DNA of 64,000 nucleotides, taken from the NCBI RefSeq assembly GCF_018729255.1, contig NZ_CP076061.1, positions 868,001 to 932,000 on the forward strand. Direction: 5' to 3'. Of the stretch, positions 1 through 10,260 are shown piece by piece. A program made the translations under genes and the position numbers. The notes under the pieces are model-generated. The model ran no database searches, was not told where the DNA came from, and was given only the letters and a program-made list of their open reading frames with translations. Positions within the stretch are counted from its first letter, which is position 1; every line of letters begins with the position of its first letter. The DNA is from Cupriavidus sp. EM10. GTDB taxonomy: Bacteria; Pseudomonadota; Gammaproteobacteria; Burkholderiales; Burkholderiaceae.

Positions 1-330
1 CCCTTGAATTGGTTTTGCTCGGAAGTCAGTCACCCATTGATGGCCCGCCTTCTTGATGAGCGGACTTCATCACACGGGGACCACCATACCCCAGCGCACC
101 GCTTTCTGAAATCGTAATCGTCTCATCGCGTCCGAAATCAGATTGCTCTCATAGGGCGCTCACGCTGGAACGCGCACGCATGACCTGGCGCAAATTACAA
201 ACGCAGGTAAGCCGGCGCTGCCGGGCGCCAGGCCCACAGGCCGCAAACCGCCGAATCACCGTGCGCGGAAGGCTGGTATGAAACCTGCGCCAGCAGATTT
301 CCGCATCGACTCACCCAGCCAGGAGACGCC
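1..330. other. non-coding stretch at window start
   Basis: I see no convincing coding frame here. Stops are frequent on both strands and the codon pattern of the neighbouring genes is absent. The last 15 bases hold a Shine-Dalgarno sequence (AGGAGA) serving the gene at 331. The left part may be the 3' flank of a gene outside the window. Confidence 0.5.
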
Positions 331-686
331 ATGTCCGCCTATGACCCCACCGACGCCAATCCGTCCAACACCCAGCAAAAATTGCAATCCGATAGCCGAC
401 AACTGGCCAGGGATCTGGACGATCTGCTCGCCCAGTTGCCCAACCTGACCGGCGAGGCGATCGAGACCGCCAAGCAGACCTTCCTGGCCAAGGCGGCGCA
501 GGGTCCGACAAGCTGGCCTCGATCAAGGCATCGGTCACCGACAGCGTGTCGCGCGGCCAGGAATGCGTGACGGAATACACGCACCGCGAGCCGATCAAGG
601 CGCTGGGGATGGCGCTGGGCATCGGCGTCCTGCTGGGCGCGCTGCTGTGCCGGCCGGGACGCCATTACGATCGATACGATGATTGA
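331..686 (+). CDS. DUF883 / ElaB-YqjD-like inner-membrane protein, frameshifted as sequenced
   Basis: The reading frame opens at 331 behind a good AGGAGA ribosome site and encodes a hydrophilic helical region (QLARDLDDLLAQLPN). It then loses frame at the GGG run at 501-503. In the next frame it continues with DKLASIKASVTDSV and a C-terminal membrane helix (LGMALGIGVLLGALLC) ending in RYDD at 686. One extra G restores a single 118-residue product of the length and layout usual for the ElaB/YqjD/DUF883 family: a cytoplasmic amphipathic helix, a TM anchor and a short basic tail. Family members bind ribosomes or anchor to the inner membrane, often in stationary phase. The frameshift is more likely a sequencing error than decay, because the protein is coherent on both sides. 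Confidence 0.75.
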
Positions 687-751
687 CGCCAACGATTGAC
701 GCCACCGATTGACGCCCAGCACTGACGCGCCAGGCATCGCGCCTGGCTGAA

Positions 752-1696
752 TCAGGCCGCCAGCGCGTCCTGTACCGGCGCGCCGGGCAGGGCTGCACGC
801 AGGATGTCGGCCAGCCGCTCCACTTCGGGCGGCATCGTGGCCGCCGCGCGGACCATGGCCAGCGACATCGACGGCAACGCGGGCAGGCCACACTCACCGG
901 CCTGCAGTGCCCGCACGCCGGCGGGCAGCCCGTACCGCGAACGCACGGTCAGGCCGAGTCCCGCTGCGGCGGCGGCCCACAGCCCACCCAGATTCGGGCT
1001 CGAAAACGTCACCCGCCACGTAATGCCGGCGCGCTCCAGCGCGGCGATGCCCGCCGAGTGAAACTGGCAGGGCCGGTCGAACGCCACCAGCGGCAGCGGC
1101 TCGCCATCGCCCGGTTGCCAGGGCACCGTCGCGGCACCGGCCGCAGGCCCCACCCAGCACATCGGCACGTCGTCGATCCGTTCCACGTGCCGGTGTCCCA
1201 TCGCGTAGCCGGCCACGCCATCCGAGACGGCCGGATGCATGTCGGCCCAGACCAGCGCCAGATCGCAGCGTCCCGTGTCGATCCGTTCGAGCAGGTCGGC
1301 ATTGCGCGACACCACCGCCTCGATGCGCACCTTGGGGTGGGCCCGCGCGAAGCGGCCCAGCACCTCGGGCAGCAGTCCTTCGCCAAACTCCTCCTGCAGG
1401 CCAAGGCGGATACCGCCTGCAAGATCGACCCCGCGCACCGCGCTGACGGCCTCATCGTTCAGTTCCACCAGTCGGCGCGCGTAGCCAAGCATCGCCTCGC
1501 CGGCCGCAGTGAGCGCCAACCCTCGGCCAGCCTTGCGGAACAGGGGCGTACCCGCCTGCTCTTCGAGTTTGCGGATCTGGGCGCTGATGGCCGACGTGGA
1601 ACGGCCGACCCGGTCCGCCGCCCGGGCAAAGCTGCCCAGTTCGATACCTGCCAGCAGGCTGCGAAGCGCAGCCAGGTCGAGATTGGTTCGGGACAT
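752..1696 (-). CDS. LysR-family transcriptional regulator
   Basis: This is a 314-residue protein of standard LysR length. Residues 5-65 form the winged helix-turn-helix (AALRSLLAGIELGSFARAAD, then RVGRSTSAISAQIRKLEEQ). Residues 90-295 form the periplasmic-binding-protein-like effector domain. It starts 110 bases from the divergent MFS gene at 1807, the classic arrangement in which a LysR protein controls the adjacent transporter and itself from a shared promoter. The intergenic region is AT-richer than its surroundings, with gaatt repeats that could hold a T-N11-A site, but I could not define one with confidence. The effector is unknown. Confidence 0.9.
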   Translation of the reverse strand: MSRTNLDLAALRSLLAGIELGSFARAADRVGRSTSAISAQIRKLEEQAGTPLFRKAGRGLALTAAGEAMLGYARRLVELNDEAVSAVRGVDLAGGIRLGLQEEFGEGLLPEVLGRFARAHPKVRIEAVVSRNADLLERIDTGRCDLALVWADMHPAVSDGVAGYAMGHRHVERIDDVPMCWVGPAAGAATVPWQPGDGEPLPLVAFDRPCQFHSAGIAALERAGITWRVTFSSPNLGGLWAAAAAGLGLTVRSRYGLPAGVRALQAGECGLPALPSMSLAMVRAAATMPPEVERLADILRAALPGAPVQDALAA

Positions 1697-1806
1697 AACG
1701 ACTATCCTGTTTTTTCGAACGAATCGTGAAGAATTTTCCGATTTCAGGATGAATTCTCGGTGACAGACTGGATCGCGTCAAACGGCTCTCCGATCCCCTG
1801 TCACCC

Positions 1807-3066
1807 ATGTCCTTCCAGACCCTCCCCCTTGCCACCGCGTCAGCCCGCCGCCTTGCACCTTCCCATCGTTGGAAGGTACTGGGCGTTGGCGTGGCGGCCA
1901 ACGCCAGCGTGCTGGCCGCCGTAAGCGGCATCCCTACCACTGCCGTCTGGATGCGCACCGGCTACCAGCTGGACACCGCGCAAGTCGGCCTGGCCGTCGG
2001 CGCGCTGGGCCTGGGCACCGCCTTGTCGGAACTGCCCTGGGGCCTGGCCGCCGACCGCTGGGGCGACCGGCCCGTGTTGCTGGGCGGGCTGGCCGCCACC
2101 AGCGCGGCCCTGCTGGCGATGGCGCTCTGGCTGGCGCCCGCGATCGGACCGGCGCCGCACATCCCTTCGCTGTCATGGCTGGTGCTGGCCTTGACCCTGG
2201 TCGGCCTGGTGGGCGGCAGCGTGAACGGCGCCAGCGGCCGCGCCGTCATGCGCTGGTTCCAGGAAGGCGAGCGCGGGCTTGCCATGAGCATCCGCCAGAC
2301 CGCCGTGCCGATGGGCGGCGGCATCGGCGCGCTGACACTGCCATGGCTGGCGTCGACCTTCGGCTTTGGCTGGGCCTATGGCTGGGTCGCGCTGCTGTGC
2401 GGCGTCGCCGCCGTGCTGACGTGGTGCTGGCTGCATGAGCCGCCTGACTTCCACACGACCCCAGCCGCCAAGGTTCGCAGCCCGAATCCGCTTGGCCGCG
2501 CCGACATCTGGCGCATCGTGATGGCCATCGGCCTGCTCTGCGTGCCGCAATTCGCGGTGCTGACCTTCGCATCGATCTTCCTGCATGACTACGTGCACGC
2601 CGGGCTTGGCGCGATCACGGCCACGCTGGTGGCAATCCAGGCTGGCGCCATGGCCACGCGCGTGTGGAGCGGCCGCTGGACCGACCGGCATGGCAACCGC
2701 CGGGCCTACCTGCGCGGATGCACGCTGGTTACCGTCGCCGCCTTCCTGATGCTGGCCGCCTGCGTGCATGGCAGTTCGGCCAATGCCCGGCTGATGGGGT
2801 TGCTGCCAGTCGTAATGGCGCTGGCGGGTATCGCCGTATCGGCGTGGCACGGCGTGGGCTACACCGAGCTGGCGGCCATGGCTGGCGCCGACCGCGCCGG
2901 CACGGCGCTGGGCATGGCGAATACCGTGGTGTTCCTCGGCTTCTTCATTACGCCACTGGCGTTGCCGCACTGGCTGGCGCTGACGTCGTGGCCAGTGGTC
3001 TGGGCCACCACGGCCGTCGTGGCATTGATCGTCTGGCCCCTGTTTCCACGGCCATCAGGCACCTGA
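1807..3066 (+). CDS. MFS transporter
   Basis: This 419-residue protein has about 12 hydrophobic segments. It carries a major-facilitator loop signature between TM2 and TM3 (GLAADRWGDRPVLLGG) and a second copy after TM8 (GRWTDRHGNRRAYLRG). The layout resembles CynX/NimT-like or general organic-anion MFS carriers, but nothing in the sequence fixes the substrate. No Shine-Dalgarno sequence precedes the ATG; the upstream sequence is CCCCTGTCACCC, so the start could be leaderless. It is divergent from the LysR regulator at 752-1696, which probably controls it. Downstream lies a 185-base gap before the Ivy-like gene. Confidence 0.88.
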   Translation: MSFQTLPLATASARRLAPSHRWKVLGVGVAANASVLAAVSGIPTTAVWMRTGYQLDTAQVGLAVGALGLGTALSELPWGLAADRWGDRPVLLGGLAATSAALLAMALWLAPAIGPAPHIPSLSWLVLALTLVGLVGGSVNGASGRAVMRWFQEGERGLAMSIRQTAVPMGGGIGALTLPWLASTFGFGWAYGWVALLCGVAAVLTWCWLHEPPDFHTTPAAKVRSPNPLGRADIWRIVMAIGLLCVPQFAVLTFASIFLHDYVHAGLGAITATLVAIQAGAMATRVWSGRWTDRHGNRRAYLRGCTLVTVAAFLMLAACVHGSSANARLMGLLPVVMALAGIAVSAWHGVGYTELAAMAGADRAGTALGMANTVVFLGFFITPLALPHWLALTSWPVVWATTAVVALIVWPLFPRPSGT

Positions 3067-3251
3067 TAGCCGGCTTGTCAACACCCGGCCGACCGCTGAT
3101 CGGCAGATTCTTCACGGTCACCATCGAAGCCACTAAAGACATATTTACCAAAATCCTCACTACGCTTTCCCCGCGATCTTTGATTCAATAGGTTCGACCA
3201 GCCGGTCTTGTAAGGCGGCATACGGTGCAAGCCCAACGAGGAGCGATCGCC

Positions 3252-3853
3252 ATGCGCGGGCCACGCAAACGCGTACCACCATCACGCTACCGGCGCAGTT
3301 GCGCCTGCCTTCTGGTGTTGCTGGCAGGCACTGCGCAGGCGGCCGATGACAGTGCCCAGGCAAAGCAGGACGCCCCGCGCGGCGCCGCGATGGCCGTCCG
3401 TTGCACGGAAGCGGCCCGGTGTCCGCTGTTCGACGATGTGTACGCGGCCACGCCAGCGTTCCGCCATGCCCTGGCGCTCGGCCTGCGTCATGGCGGCACG
3501 CAGGTGCCGGACTGGGTCAAGGACAAGCTTCCCGGCGGCAAGGCACACAGCGATGCGCCACAGGCGGGACGGCATCGGCAATGCTGCCGCTGCGGATCGA
3601 TGAACGCCCGTACCTGCTCGGGCGGATGACCGATCCCGAAAACCCGTCCCACCGGATTGCCGCGCTCTACGACGCCCAGCGTGGCATTGCCACCGTGCAC
3701 TACGTCGACAAGGACGGCGAACCGCACCTGCTTGGCGACGATGCCGAGATCCTGCGCAAGGTCATGACCGACTACCTGAATGCCGACTCGCCCTTTGCGC
3801 AGTCGCTCTCGCGGCCCGATGTGGCCCTGCCCATCCCGGTGAGCAGCCAATGA
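3252..3853 (+). CDS. Ivy-like periplasmic protein (lysozyme-inhibitor fold), frameshifted as sequenced
   Basis: ATG at 3252 follows a strong GAGGAG site at 3238-3243. The N-terminus is a signal peptide (ACLLVLLAGTAQAA). The body resembles Ivy, the inhibitor of vertebrate lysozyme: FRHAL..., a VPDWVKDKL segment, then IDERPYLLGRMTDPENPSHR, IAALYD and VHYVDKDGEPHLLGD. Ivy has its lysozyme-blocking CKPHDC loop where this protein has MTDPENPSH, so C-type lysozyme inhibition is doubtful. Frame is lost at the GGG run at 3566-3568; one added G gives a continuous 200-residue protein. The stop overlaps the autotransporter start (ATGA at 3850-3853), implying translational coupling. Family assignment is by pattern similarity and is moderate. 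Confidence 0.62.
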
Positions 3854-6800
3854 AGCGCGCACCCCGGGTTCTGTTGCACGTGCTCTGCACGACAACCGCG
3901 GCCATGCCGCTCGGGGCGCGTGCGGTCGGCCCGGGCGTCATCACAGGGACGGTCGTCAATAACGCCTCGACTGGCGACCAGACGGTGGTCGGCGGCACCA
4001 CGGTAACGACCTCCGGCATCGCACCGGCCACCACCGTGACGGCCGGAACGCTGACGGTGGACCCCAGCGCCGGGGTCACTTCGGGCCCGATCGCCATCCA
4101 GTCGGTCAATGGGCACGGCCTCTTCGCAAATTCGAGCAGCGCGGCGGCCAACATCCAGGCGCTGCCGGGCGTCACGGTGTCGACGTCCGGATCGGGCACG
4201 GGGGCGGTCGCGCTCGGCACGGCCGCCAGTATCGACGCGCGCGGCGTGATCATCGCCAACACGGGCACCGGCCCCGACGGAGGCGGCTATGGCGCGGTGG
4301 CCGAGGGCGGCGGCCAGATCCGCCTCACGGACAGCAACGTGAGTATCACGCGAACCAGTGCGATTGCCCTGGGCACCTCGGGCGCCGGCAGCAGCCTCAC
4401 GCTACAGGGCTCCAACGCGATCACTTCCAGCGGCGCACGCAGCGCAGGCATCTATGCGAACAACGGCGGCACGATGTCGCTGCCGGCCGGAACGGTGCTG
4501 ACCATGAACGGCCAGGGCAGTACCGGCATCGTGCTCGAAGCCTCGCCGCAGGCAGACAGTGCCATCGGCAACGGTCTCACGATTCACCTGACCGGCACGG
4601 GCGAAGCGTATTCGAGCGCCGGCAGCACCGGGGTGGCGGCCTTCGGCGGATCCACGGCCACCTTCCGCGGCCTGATCGTCGATGGCGCCAATGCCTCGGC
4701 CGGCGTAATAGCGTACGCGGGCGATCCGCGCTCTTCCGGCACCGCCAATGCCGGTACCAGTTCAAGCGTCACGCTGTCGGATTCCACCATCACGATCAGC
4801 CGTGCGGGCAGCTCGACGTTTGCGCTCACCAATTCGCCCGGCGCAACGCTGGTCACCGCTTCGGGCAACGGCACCCCGCCCCTGAACTATGTGACCAACA
4901 GCGCGCCTGCCGGGCTGCGCGCGTCGCCCGGCAGTAGCGCCACACTTCAATCCCGCAGCACGATCAACGCGATCAACACCACCATCAACATGAACGCGCT
5001 CAACGGCTTTGGCGTCTATGCCGGGGCGCGGGCGGTGTCAGGACTGAACAGCGTCAACCTGACTGGCAGCACGGTCAACGCTTCGGCGCAGGGCAGCTCC
5101 GCATTGGGCGCGGACCAGAACGGCTTCGTGAGCGCCACCAACTCAACGGTCGCCTCCACAGGCGCCAGCGCCCTTTACCTCATAACGGGAGTGAACGTCG
5201 CGGGTGGCGTCGGGCCCACCATCGCGCTGACCGACACGAAGGTCACGACCACCGGCAACGCAGTGGGCATCAACACGCAGAACTTTTCGAACACGCTCGT
5301 CAATCGCGTCATGGTCACGGGCGGCGAGATCACGGCGGCCGACGCGGTTGCCATCTCGGCCCGCGGCGGGCCCACCGCCATCACCACTGACCGGGCATCG
5401 ATCTCGGGGGCGACGGGCTGCTCTACGCGGTCACCACGCCCCTCGCGCCGCAGGCCACCCTGGTGAATATCGCCGCGGGAAACAACAGCGTGCTGACCGG
5501 CGACGTGGTCGCCGACGATGCCGCCACCGCCAACCTTGCGCTGACCACCGGCTCGCGCTGGTCTGGCGCGTCGCGCGGGGCGTCCAAAGTCAGCGTCGAC
5601 GGCACCAGCACGTGGTCCGTCACCGGCGATTCGACGGTCCGGCAGCAGGTGGCCAACGCTGGCACCGTCGCCTTCACGCCCCCGCCGGCGCCGCATTCAA
5701 GACGCTGATTACGCGCAACTATGTGGGTAACGGCGGCGTACTGGGGGTCAACACCGCGCTCGGCACGGACGGCTCCGCGTCCGACCGGCTCATCATCGAC
5801 GCCGGCACCGCGTCCGGCGCTTCCGGACTACGCGTCACCAACGCCGGCGGCCAGGGCGCGCTGACCACCGGCAACGGGATTCTCGTCGTGGATGTCGTCA
5901 ATGGCGGCACCACCGGGGCCAGCGCGTTCACGCAGTCGGGCCGCGCCGTCGCCGGCGTCTACGAATACCGCCTGTTCCGGGGCGCCGCCGATGGCACCAA
6001 CCCCGACGCCTGGTACCTGCGCAGCGAGCGCAACGACCCGCCCACGCCGCCCTTCCCGCCGACACCGCCTGCGCCCAATCCCGAAGTCATCGTGCCGCTG
6101 CTCCGGCCCGAGGTGGGCGCCTACCTGGCCAACCAGCGGCTGGCGGCAGGCTTTCTCGTCCACAGCCTGCACGACCGACTCGGCGAACCGCAGTGGACCG
6201 AACAGCAGACCTTCGACAACGACGACGCAAAGCGTGGCGCGGGCTGGGTGCGCCTGGTCGGCAAGGATATAGGGTCGCGCACCAGCAACGGCACGTTCGA
6301 CGCCCAGAGCACGGCGTGGATGCTCCAGCTTGGCGGAGACGTCGCGCAGTGGTCGATCTTCCGGGGCGACGACCGCCTGCACCTTGGCGGCATGCTCGGC
6401 TACAACTGGGGATCCAGCACTGGGCGCGCCGCCGGCAACCCGTTCAAGGCGGACAGCGACGTGCAGGGCGTGAACGTCGGGGTCTACGGCACCTGGTTCC
6501 AGAACGACAAGTCGCGCCTTGGCTGGTACACCGACCTGTGGATGCAGTTTGGCTGGTTCAGCAACCACGTCAACGGCGAGTTGCTGCCGCAGGCGAGCTA
6601 CAACTCCAAGGTGCTCGCGCTGTCCGCCGAGACCGGCTATGCCTGGCTGCCCAGCGCCCGGCATGACTGGGTGGTGGAGCCGCAGGCGCAGGTCATCTAC
6701 GTCCGCAGCTACCAGGGCACCTTCAACGAGCCATCGGGCACGCAGGTGGGCGGCGCCGATTCGGACGGCGTCATCACGCGGCTTGGCGTGCGGCTGCATC

Positions 6801-7060
6801 GCACCTGGATCGACGGCAAGGGCCACCGCTACCAGCCTTACCTGACCCTGAACTGGTGGCACGACAGCGTCGACAGCAAGGTGGCGCTGAACGGCGTGTC
6901 GATGGGCGACCTCTATCCCGCCAATCGCTACGAGGTGAAGCTGGGCTTCGACGTGCAGGGCCGCAAGGGCTGGACAGGCTGGAGCAACGTCGGATGGCAG
7001 TGGGGCTCGCAGGCGTACCACGCCTTTATCGGGCGACTGGGGGCCAAGTACACCTGGTGA
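3850..7060 (+). CDS. type Va autotransporter with beta-helical passenger, two frameshifts as sequenced
   Basis: The start overlaps the stop of the Ivy-like gene. Residues 1-28 are a signal peptide ending in GARA. A long Ser/Thr/Gly/Asn-rich passenger of repeated short beta strands follows (for example SSVTLSDSTITISR and STINAINTTINMNALNG), then a PPTPPFPPTPPAP linker. The final 290 residues or so form an autotransporter beta-barrel (AWVRLVGKDIGS, GVYGTWF) ending in the aromatic motif LGAKYTW. Frame slips at GGGGG 5406-5410 and again at CCCCC 5679-5683. Adding one G and one C gives one 1070-residue protein, a normal autotransporter length. It is pertactin/AIDA-like in architecture. Adhesin or surface display is a family-level guess, and no protease triad is visible. 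Confidence 0.82.
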
Positions 7061-7073
7061 ACGCGAGCAGGCG

Positions 7074-7100
7074 AAAAAAAACCGGGGCGATTGCCCCGGT
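7074..7100 (-). terminator. intrinsic terminator of the czc-like operon
   Basis: An 8-bp perfect stem ACCGGGGC / GCCCCGGT with a GATT loop lies at 7081-7100. On the minus strand it is followed by a run of T (A7 at 7074-7080 on the plus strand). It sits 26 bases past the stop of the RND pump gene. On the plus strand only three T follow, so it could end autotransporter transcripts only weakly. Confidence 0.85.
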
Positions 7101-7125
7101 TTGCCTGCCGCTTCACAAACCCGCC

Positions 7126-10100
7126 TCAATTCGCCATGGAATCGTTCAGGCGGTTCTCGTTGTTCGGCTGGCCTTCCTCGTCCGGCCAGTTCCGGCCGAC
7201 CATCCACTCGTAGAGCGTGGGCAGCACGATCAGCGTCAGCAGCGTGGCCGTGATCAGGCCGCCGATGATGACGATGGCCAGCGGCCGCTGCGTTTCCGAG
7301 CCGATGGCGCGCGAGATGGCCATCGGGAACAGACCCAGCATGGCCAGCATGGCCGTCATCAGCACCGTGCGCAGGCGGTCCATCGAACCGGTCAGCACGG
7401 CCTGGCGCACCGGCATGCCTTCCTGGCGCAGCTGGTTGAAGTAGGTCACCATCACCACGCCGTTCAGCACGGCCTGGCCGAACAGCGCGATAAAGCCGAT
7501 GGCCGCCGACACCGACAGCGGAATGCCGGTCAGGAACAGCGCGAACACCCCGCCAATCAGTGCGAACGGGATGTTCGAGATGATCAGCGCCGCACTCTTG
7601 AACGACTGGAACGCGTTGAACAGCAGCAGGAAGATCAGCAGCACCGACAGCGGCACGACGATCGACAGCCGCGCCATGGCGCGTTCCTGGTTCTCGAATT
7701 CGCCGGACCAGCTGATCTTGACGTCCTCGGCATTCACGTTCTTCTTCACCAGGTCCTGCATGTCCTTCACCACGCTGCCCATGTCGCGGTCGTGGATGAA
7801 GATGCCGATCGACGTGGTGCGCTGGCCGTTCTCGCGGCTGATGTTCATCGCGCCGGACGCGGCCCGGAACGTCACCAGTTGCGACAGCGGCACCTGCGCC
7901 CCGTCGGCCGTCTGCATGAAGATGTTCGGCAGGTTCGGCAGTTCGCGCTCGCCCGGCTTCAGGCGCACCACCACGCTGAAGTGCTTCTCGCCCTCCCACA
8001 GCTCGGTGGCGGCCTTGCCGGCCAGCGCGCTTTCCATCAGGTCCTGCACGTCCGCTACGTTGATGCCATAGCGGGCCGCCTGGGCGCGGTCGAATTCCAG
8101 CACGTACTGCGGCAGTTCGCCGTCGCGGTCGATGAACGCCCGCATCACGCCCTTGACCGACTGCACGTTGGCCAGGATCTGGTCGGCCACCTTCTTGTTG
8201 TGCTCCAGGCTGTCGCTCTGCACCTTGATGACGATCTGGCCCTTGATCTGCGAGATGCTTTCCAGGATGTTATCGCGCACCGGCTGCGAGAAGTTCGGCT
8301 CGATGCCCGGCAGCTGACGCAGGTTGTGGTTGATCTCGTTGATGATCTTGCGCTTGTCCAGGCCCGCGCGCCATTGCTTGTCGGCCTTCAGGTCGACCAA
8401 AATCTCCACAGTGTTGATCAGCTTGGGATCGGTGCCGTCGTCGGGGCGGCCCACCTTCGAGATCGTGGTGTTGACCTCGGGCGTCTTGCGGATCACCCCG
8501 CGCAGGATGCGGGCCTGGTCGCGCGCCTCGTCCAGCGACACCGAGGCCGGCAGGTCGAAGCTGACCCACATCGAGCCTTCGTCAAGCTCGGGCAGGAATT
8601 CGCTGCCCAGGAACTTGCCCACGCCCACGGTTGCCACCAGCAGGCCCAGGGCAATGCCCACCACCTTCTTCTTGTTGTCCAGCGCCCAGGCCAGCATGGG
8701 CTCGTAGATGCGCTTGCAGTAGCGCACCACGAAGTTGTCCTCGTGGGCGATGTTCTTCGTCAGCAGCAGGTGGCACAGCAGCGGCACCACGGTCAGCGAC
8801 AGGATCAGCGAGCCGATCAGCGCGCCGGTCACCGTGTACGCCATCGGCGCGAAGATCTTGCCCTCGTGGCGCTGCAGCGTGAAGATCGGGATGTGCGCCG
8901 CGATGATGATGATCATCGAGAACACGGTCGGCCGGCCCACTTCGGTGGTGGCCTGCAGGATCGCGTAGAGCCGCGCCTTGCTGTCCTTGATCTGCTGCTC
9001 CTTGAGCTCGCCCAGCCGCTTGAAGATGTTCTCGACGACGATCACCGCGCCGTCGACGATGATCCCGAAGTCCATCGCGCCCAGCGACAGCAGGTTGGCC
9101 GGAATGCCCACCCAGGTCAGGCCGATGAACGTCGACAGCAGCGACAGCGGAATCACCAGCGCCACGATGGCCGCCGCGCGCACGTTCGCCAGGAACAGGT
9201 AGAGCACGGCCAGCACCAGCAGCGCGCCTTCCACCAGGTTGCCGAACACCGTATGCAGCGTCTTGTCGATCAGCGTGGAGCGGTCGTAGTACGGCACGAT
9301 CTTCACGCCCTTGGGCAGGATCTGCGTGTCCAGCAGGTTGATCTTCTGCTTCAGCGCCTCCAGCACCACCGACGGGTTCTCGCCCTTGCGCATCACCACG
9401 ATGCCCGAGACGATGTCGTCCTCGTTGTCCTGGCCCATCAGGCCCTGGGGCGGCGCCGAGCCGATCTTCACCTCGGCGATGTCCTTGACCAGGATCGGCG
9501 TGCCGTTGTTCTCGGCCACCACCACGTTGGCGATGTCCGCCGACGAGCGGAAGCTGCCCAGCGAACGCAGCAGGTACTGCTGGCGGCCATGGGCCACCGC
9601 GCCGCCGCCCGCGTTGGAGTTGCCGCGCTGCAGCGCCGTGAACAGTTGCGACAGCGAGATCTTGGCGTCACGCATGCGGCCAAGGTTCGGGTTCACCTCG
9701 TACTGCTTGACCGAGCCGCCGATGGTCACCACGTCGGCCACGCCCGGCACCTGGCGCATGTTCTTTTCCACCACCCAGTCCTGCAGCGTGCGCAGTTCCT
9801 GGGCCGTATGGCCCTTGCCGGTCAGGCGAAAACGATAGATTTCGCCGATGGCCGTGGACAGCGGCGCCAGCTCCGGCTGCACGCCGTCGGGCAGGTCGAC
9901 GCTGCGCAGCCGCTCGATGATCTGCTGGCGCGCGGTGACGTCGGTGGCCTTGTCGTTGAAGGTCACCATCATGAACGACAGGCCGAACTGGGTGTGCGAA
10001 AACACGCGCACCGAATTCGGCGTGCCGGCCAGCGCCGTTTCGATCGGGATCGTGACCTGGCGCTCCACTTCCTCGGCGGCGCGGCCCGGGTACAGCGTGA

Positions 10101-10248
10101 TGATGTTGACCTGGATGTCCGATACGTCCGGAAAGGCCTCGATCGGCAGGTTCTTGAAGGCGGCCAGGCCGCCCGCGACAAAGATGATCAGGCCGAGCCA
10201 GACGAACAGCTTCTGGTGCAGCGCAAAGGAAACGATACGTTGAATCAT
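7126..10248 (-). CDS. czcA: heavy-metal efflux RND pump subunit, CzcA family
   Basis: A 1040-residue RND permease with the duplicated 1+5 TM plan: TM1 starts near residue 12 and TM2-6 near 340-540, with the second half mirroring them. The TM4 proton-relay motif DFGIIVDGAVIVVEN lies at about residues 394-408 and matches the DFG-x3-D-x6-E signature of the divalent-cation (Co/Zn/Cd, CnrA/CzcA-like) HME subgroup, not the CusA type. The periplasmic pore domains carry typical segments such as QTADGAQVPLSQLVTF. It is the last gene of a C-B-A operon on the minus strand, 12 bases after the membrane-fusion gene. It should export Zn, Co, Cd or Ni driven by protons; the exact metal cannot be read from the sequence. 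No metal regulator adjoins it. Confidence 0.93.
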   Translation of the reverse strand: MIQRIVSFALHQKLFVWLGLIIFVAGGLAAFKNLPIEAFPDVSDIQVNIITLYPGRAAEEVERQVTIPIETALAGTPNSVRVFSHTQFGLSFMMVTFNDKATDVTARQQIIERLRSVDLPDGVQPELAPLSTAIGEIYRFRLTGKGHTAQELRTLQDWVVEKNMRQVPGVADVVTIGGSVKQYEVNPNLGRMRDAKISLSQLFTALQRGNSNAGGGAVAHGRQQYLLRSLGSFRSSADIANVVVAENNGTPILVKDIAEVKIGSAPPQGLMGQDNEDDIVSGIVVMRKGENPSVVLEALKQKINLLDTQILPKGVKIVPYYDRSTLIDKTLHTVFGNLVEGALLVLAVLYLFLANVRAAAIVALVIPLSLLSTFIGLTWVGIPANLLSLGAMDFGIIVDGAVIVVENIFKRLGELKEQQIKDSKARLYAILQATTEVGRPTVFSMIIIIAAHIPIFTLQRHEGKIFAPMAYTVTGALIGSLILSLTVVPLLCHLLLTKNIAHEDNFVVRYCKRIYEPMLAWALDNKKKVVGIALGLLVATVGVGKFLGSEFLPELDEGSMWVSFDLPASVSLDEARDQARILRGVIRKTPEVNTTISKVGRPDDGTDPKLINTVEILVDLKADKQWRAGLDKRKIINEINHNLRQLPGIEPNFSQPVRDNILESISQIKGQIVIKVQSDSLEHNKKVADQILANVQSVKGVMRAFIDRDGELPQYVLEFDRAQAARYGINVADVQDLMESALAGKAATELWEGEKHFSVVVRLKPGERELPNLPNIFMQTADGAQVPLSQLVTFRAASGAMNISRENGQRTTSIGIFIHDRDMGSVVKDMQDLVKKNVNAEDVKISWSGEFENQERAMARLSIVVPLSVLLIFLLLFNAFQSFKSAALIISNIPFALIGGVFALFLTGIPLSVSAAIGFIALFGQAVLNGVVMVTYFNQLRQEGMPVRQAVLTGSMDRLRTVLMTAMLAMLGLFPMAISRAIGSETQRPLAIVIIGGLITATLLTLIVLPTLYEWMVGRNWPDEEGQPNNENRLNDSMAN

Positions 10249-10260
10249 CGGGCGCCCTGG

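Noticed and set aside
3566..3568. Programmed ribosomal frameshifting at the nine slip sites
   Set aside because: The runs are mixed in length (three to five), differ in codon context, lack Shine-Dalgarno stimulators and hairpins, and occur in unrelated genes. Sequencing error is simpler.
5406..5683. Phase-variable autotransporter
   Set aside because: Two G/C runs of five are too short for high-rate slippage, and the same type of loss affects housekeeping-like genes such as yegD and citE.
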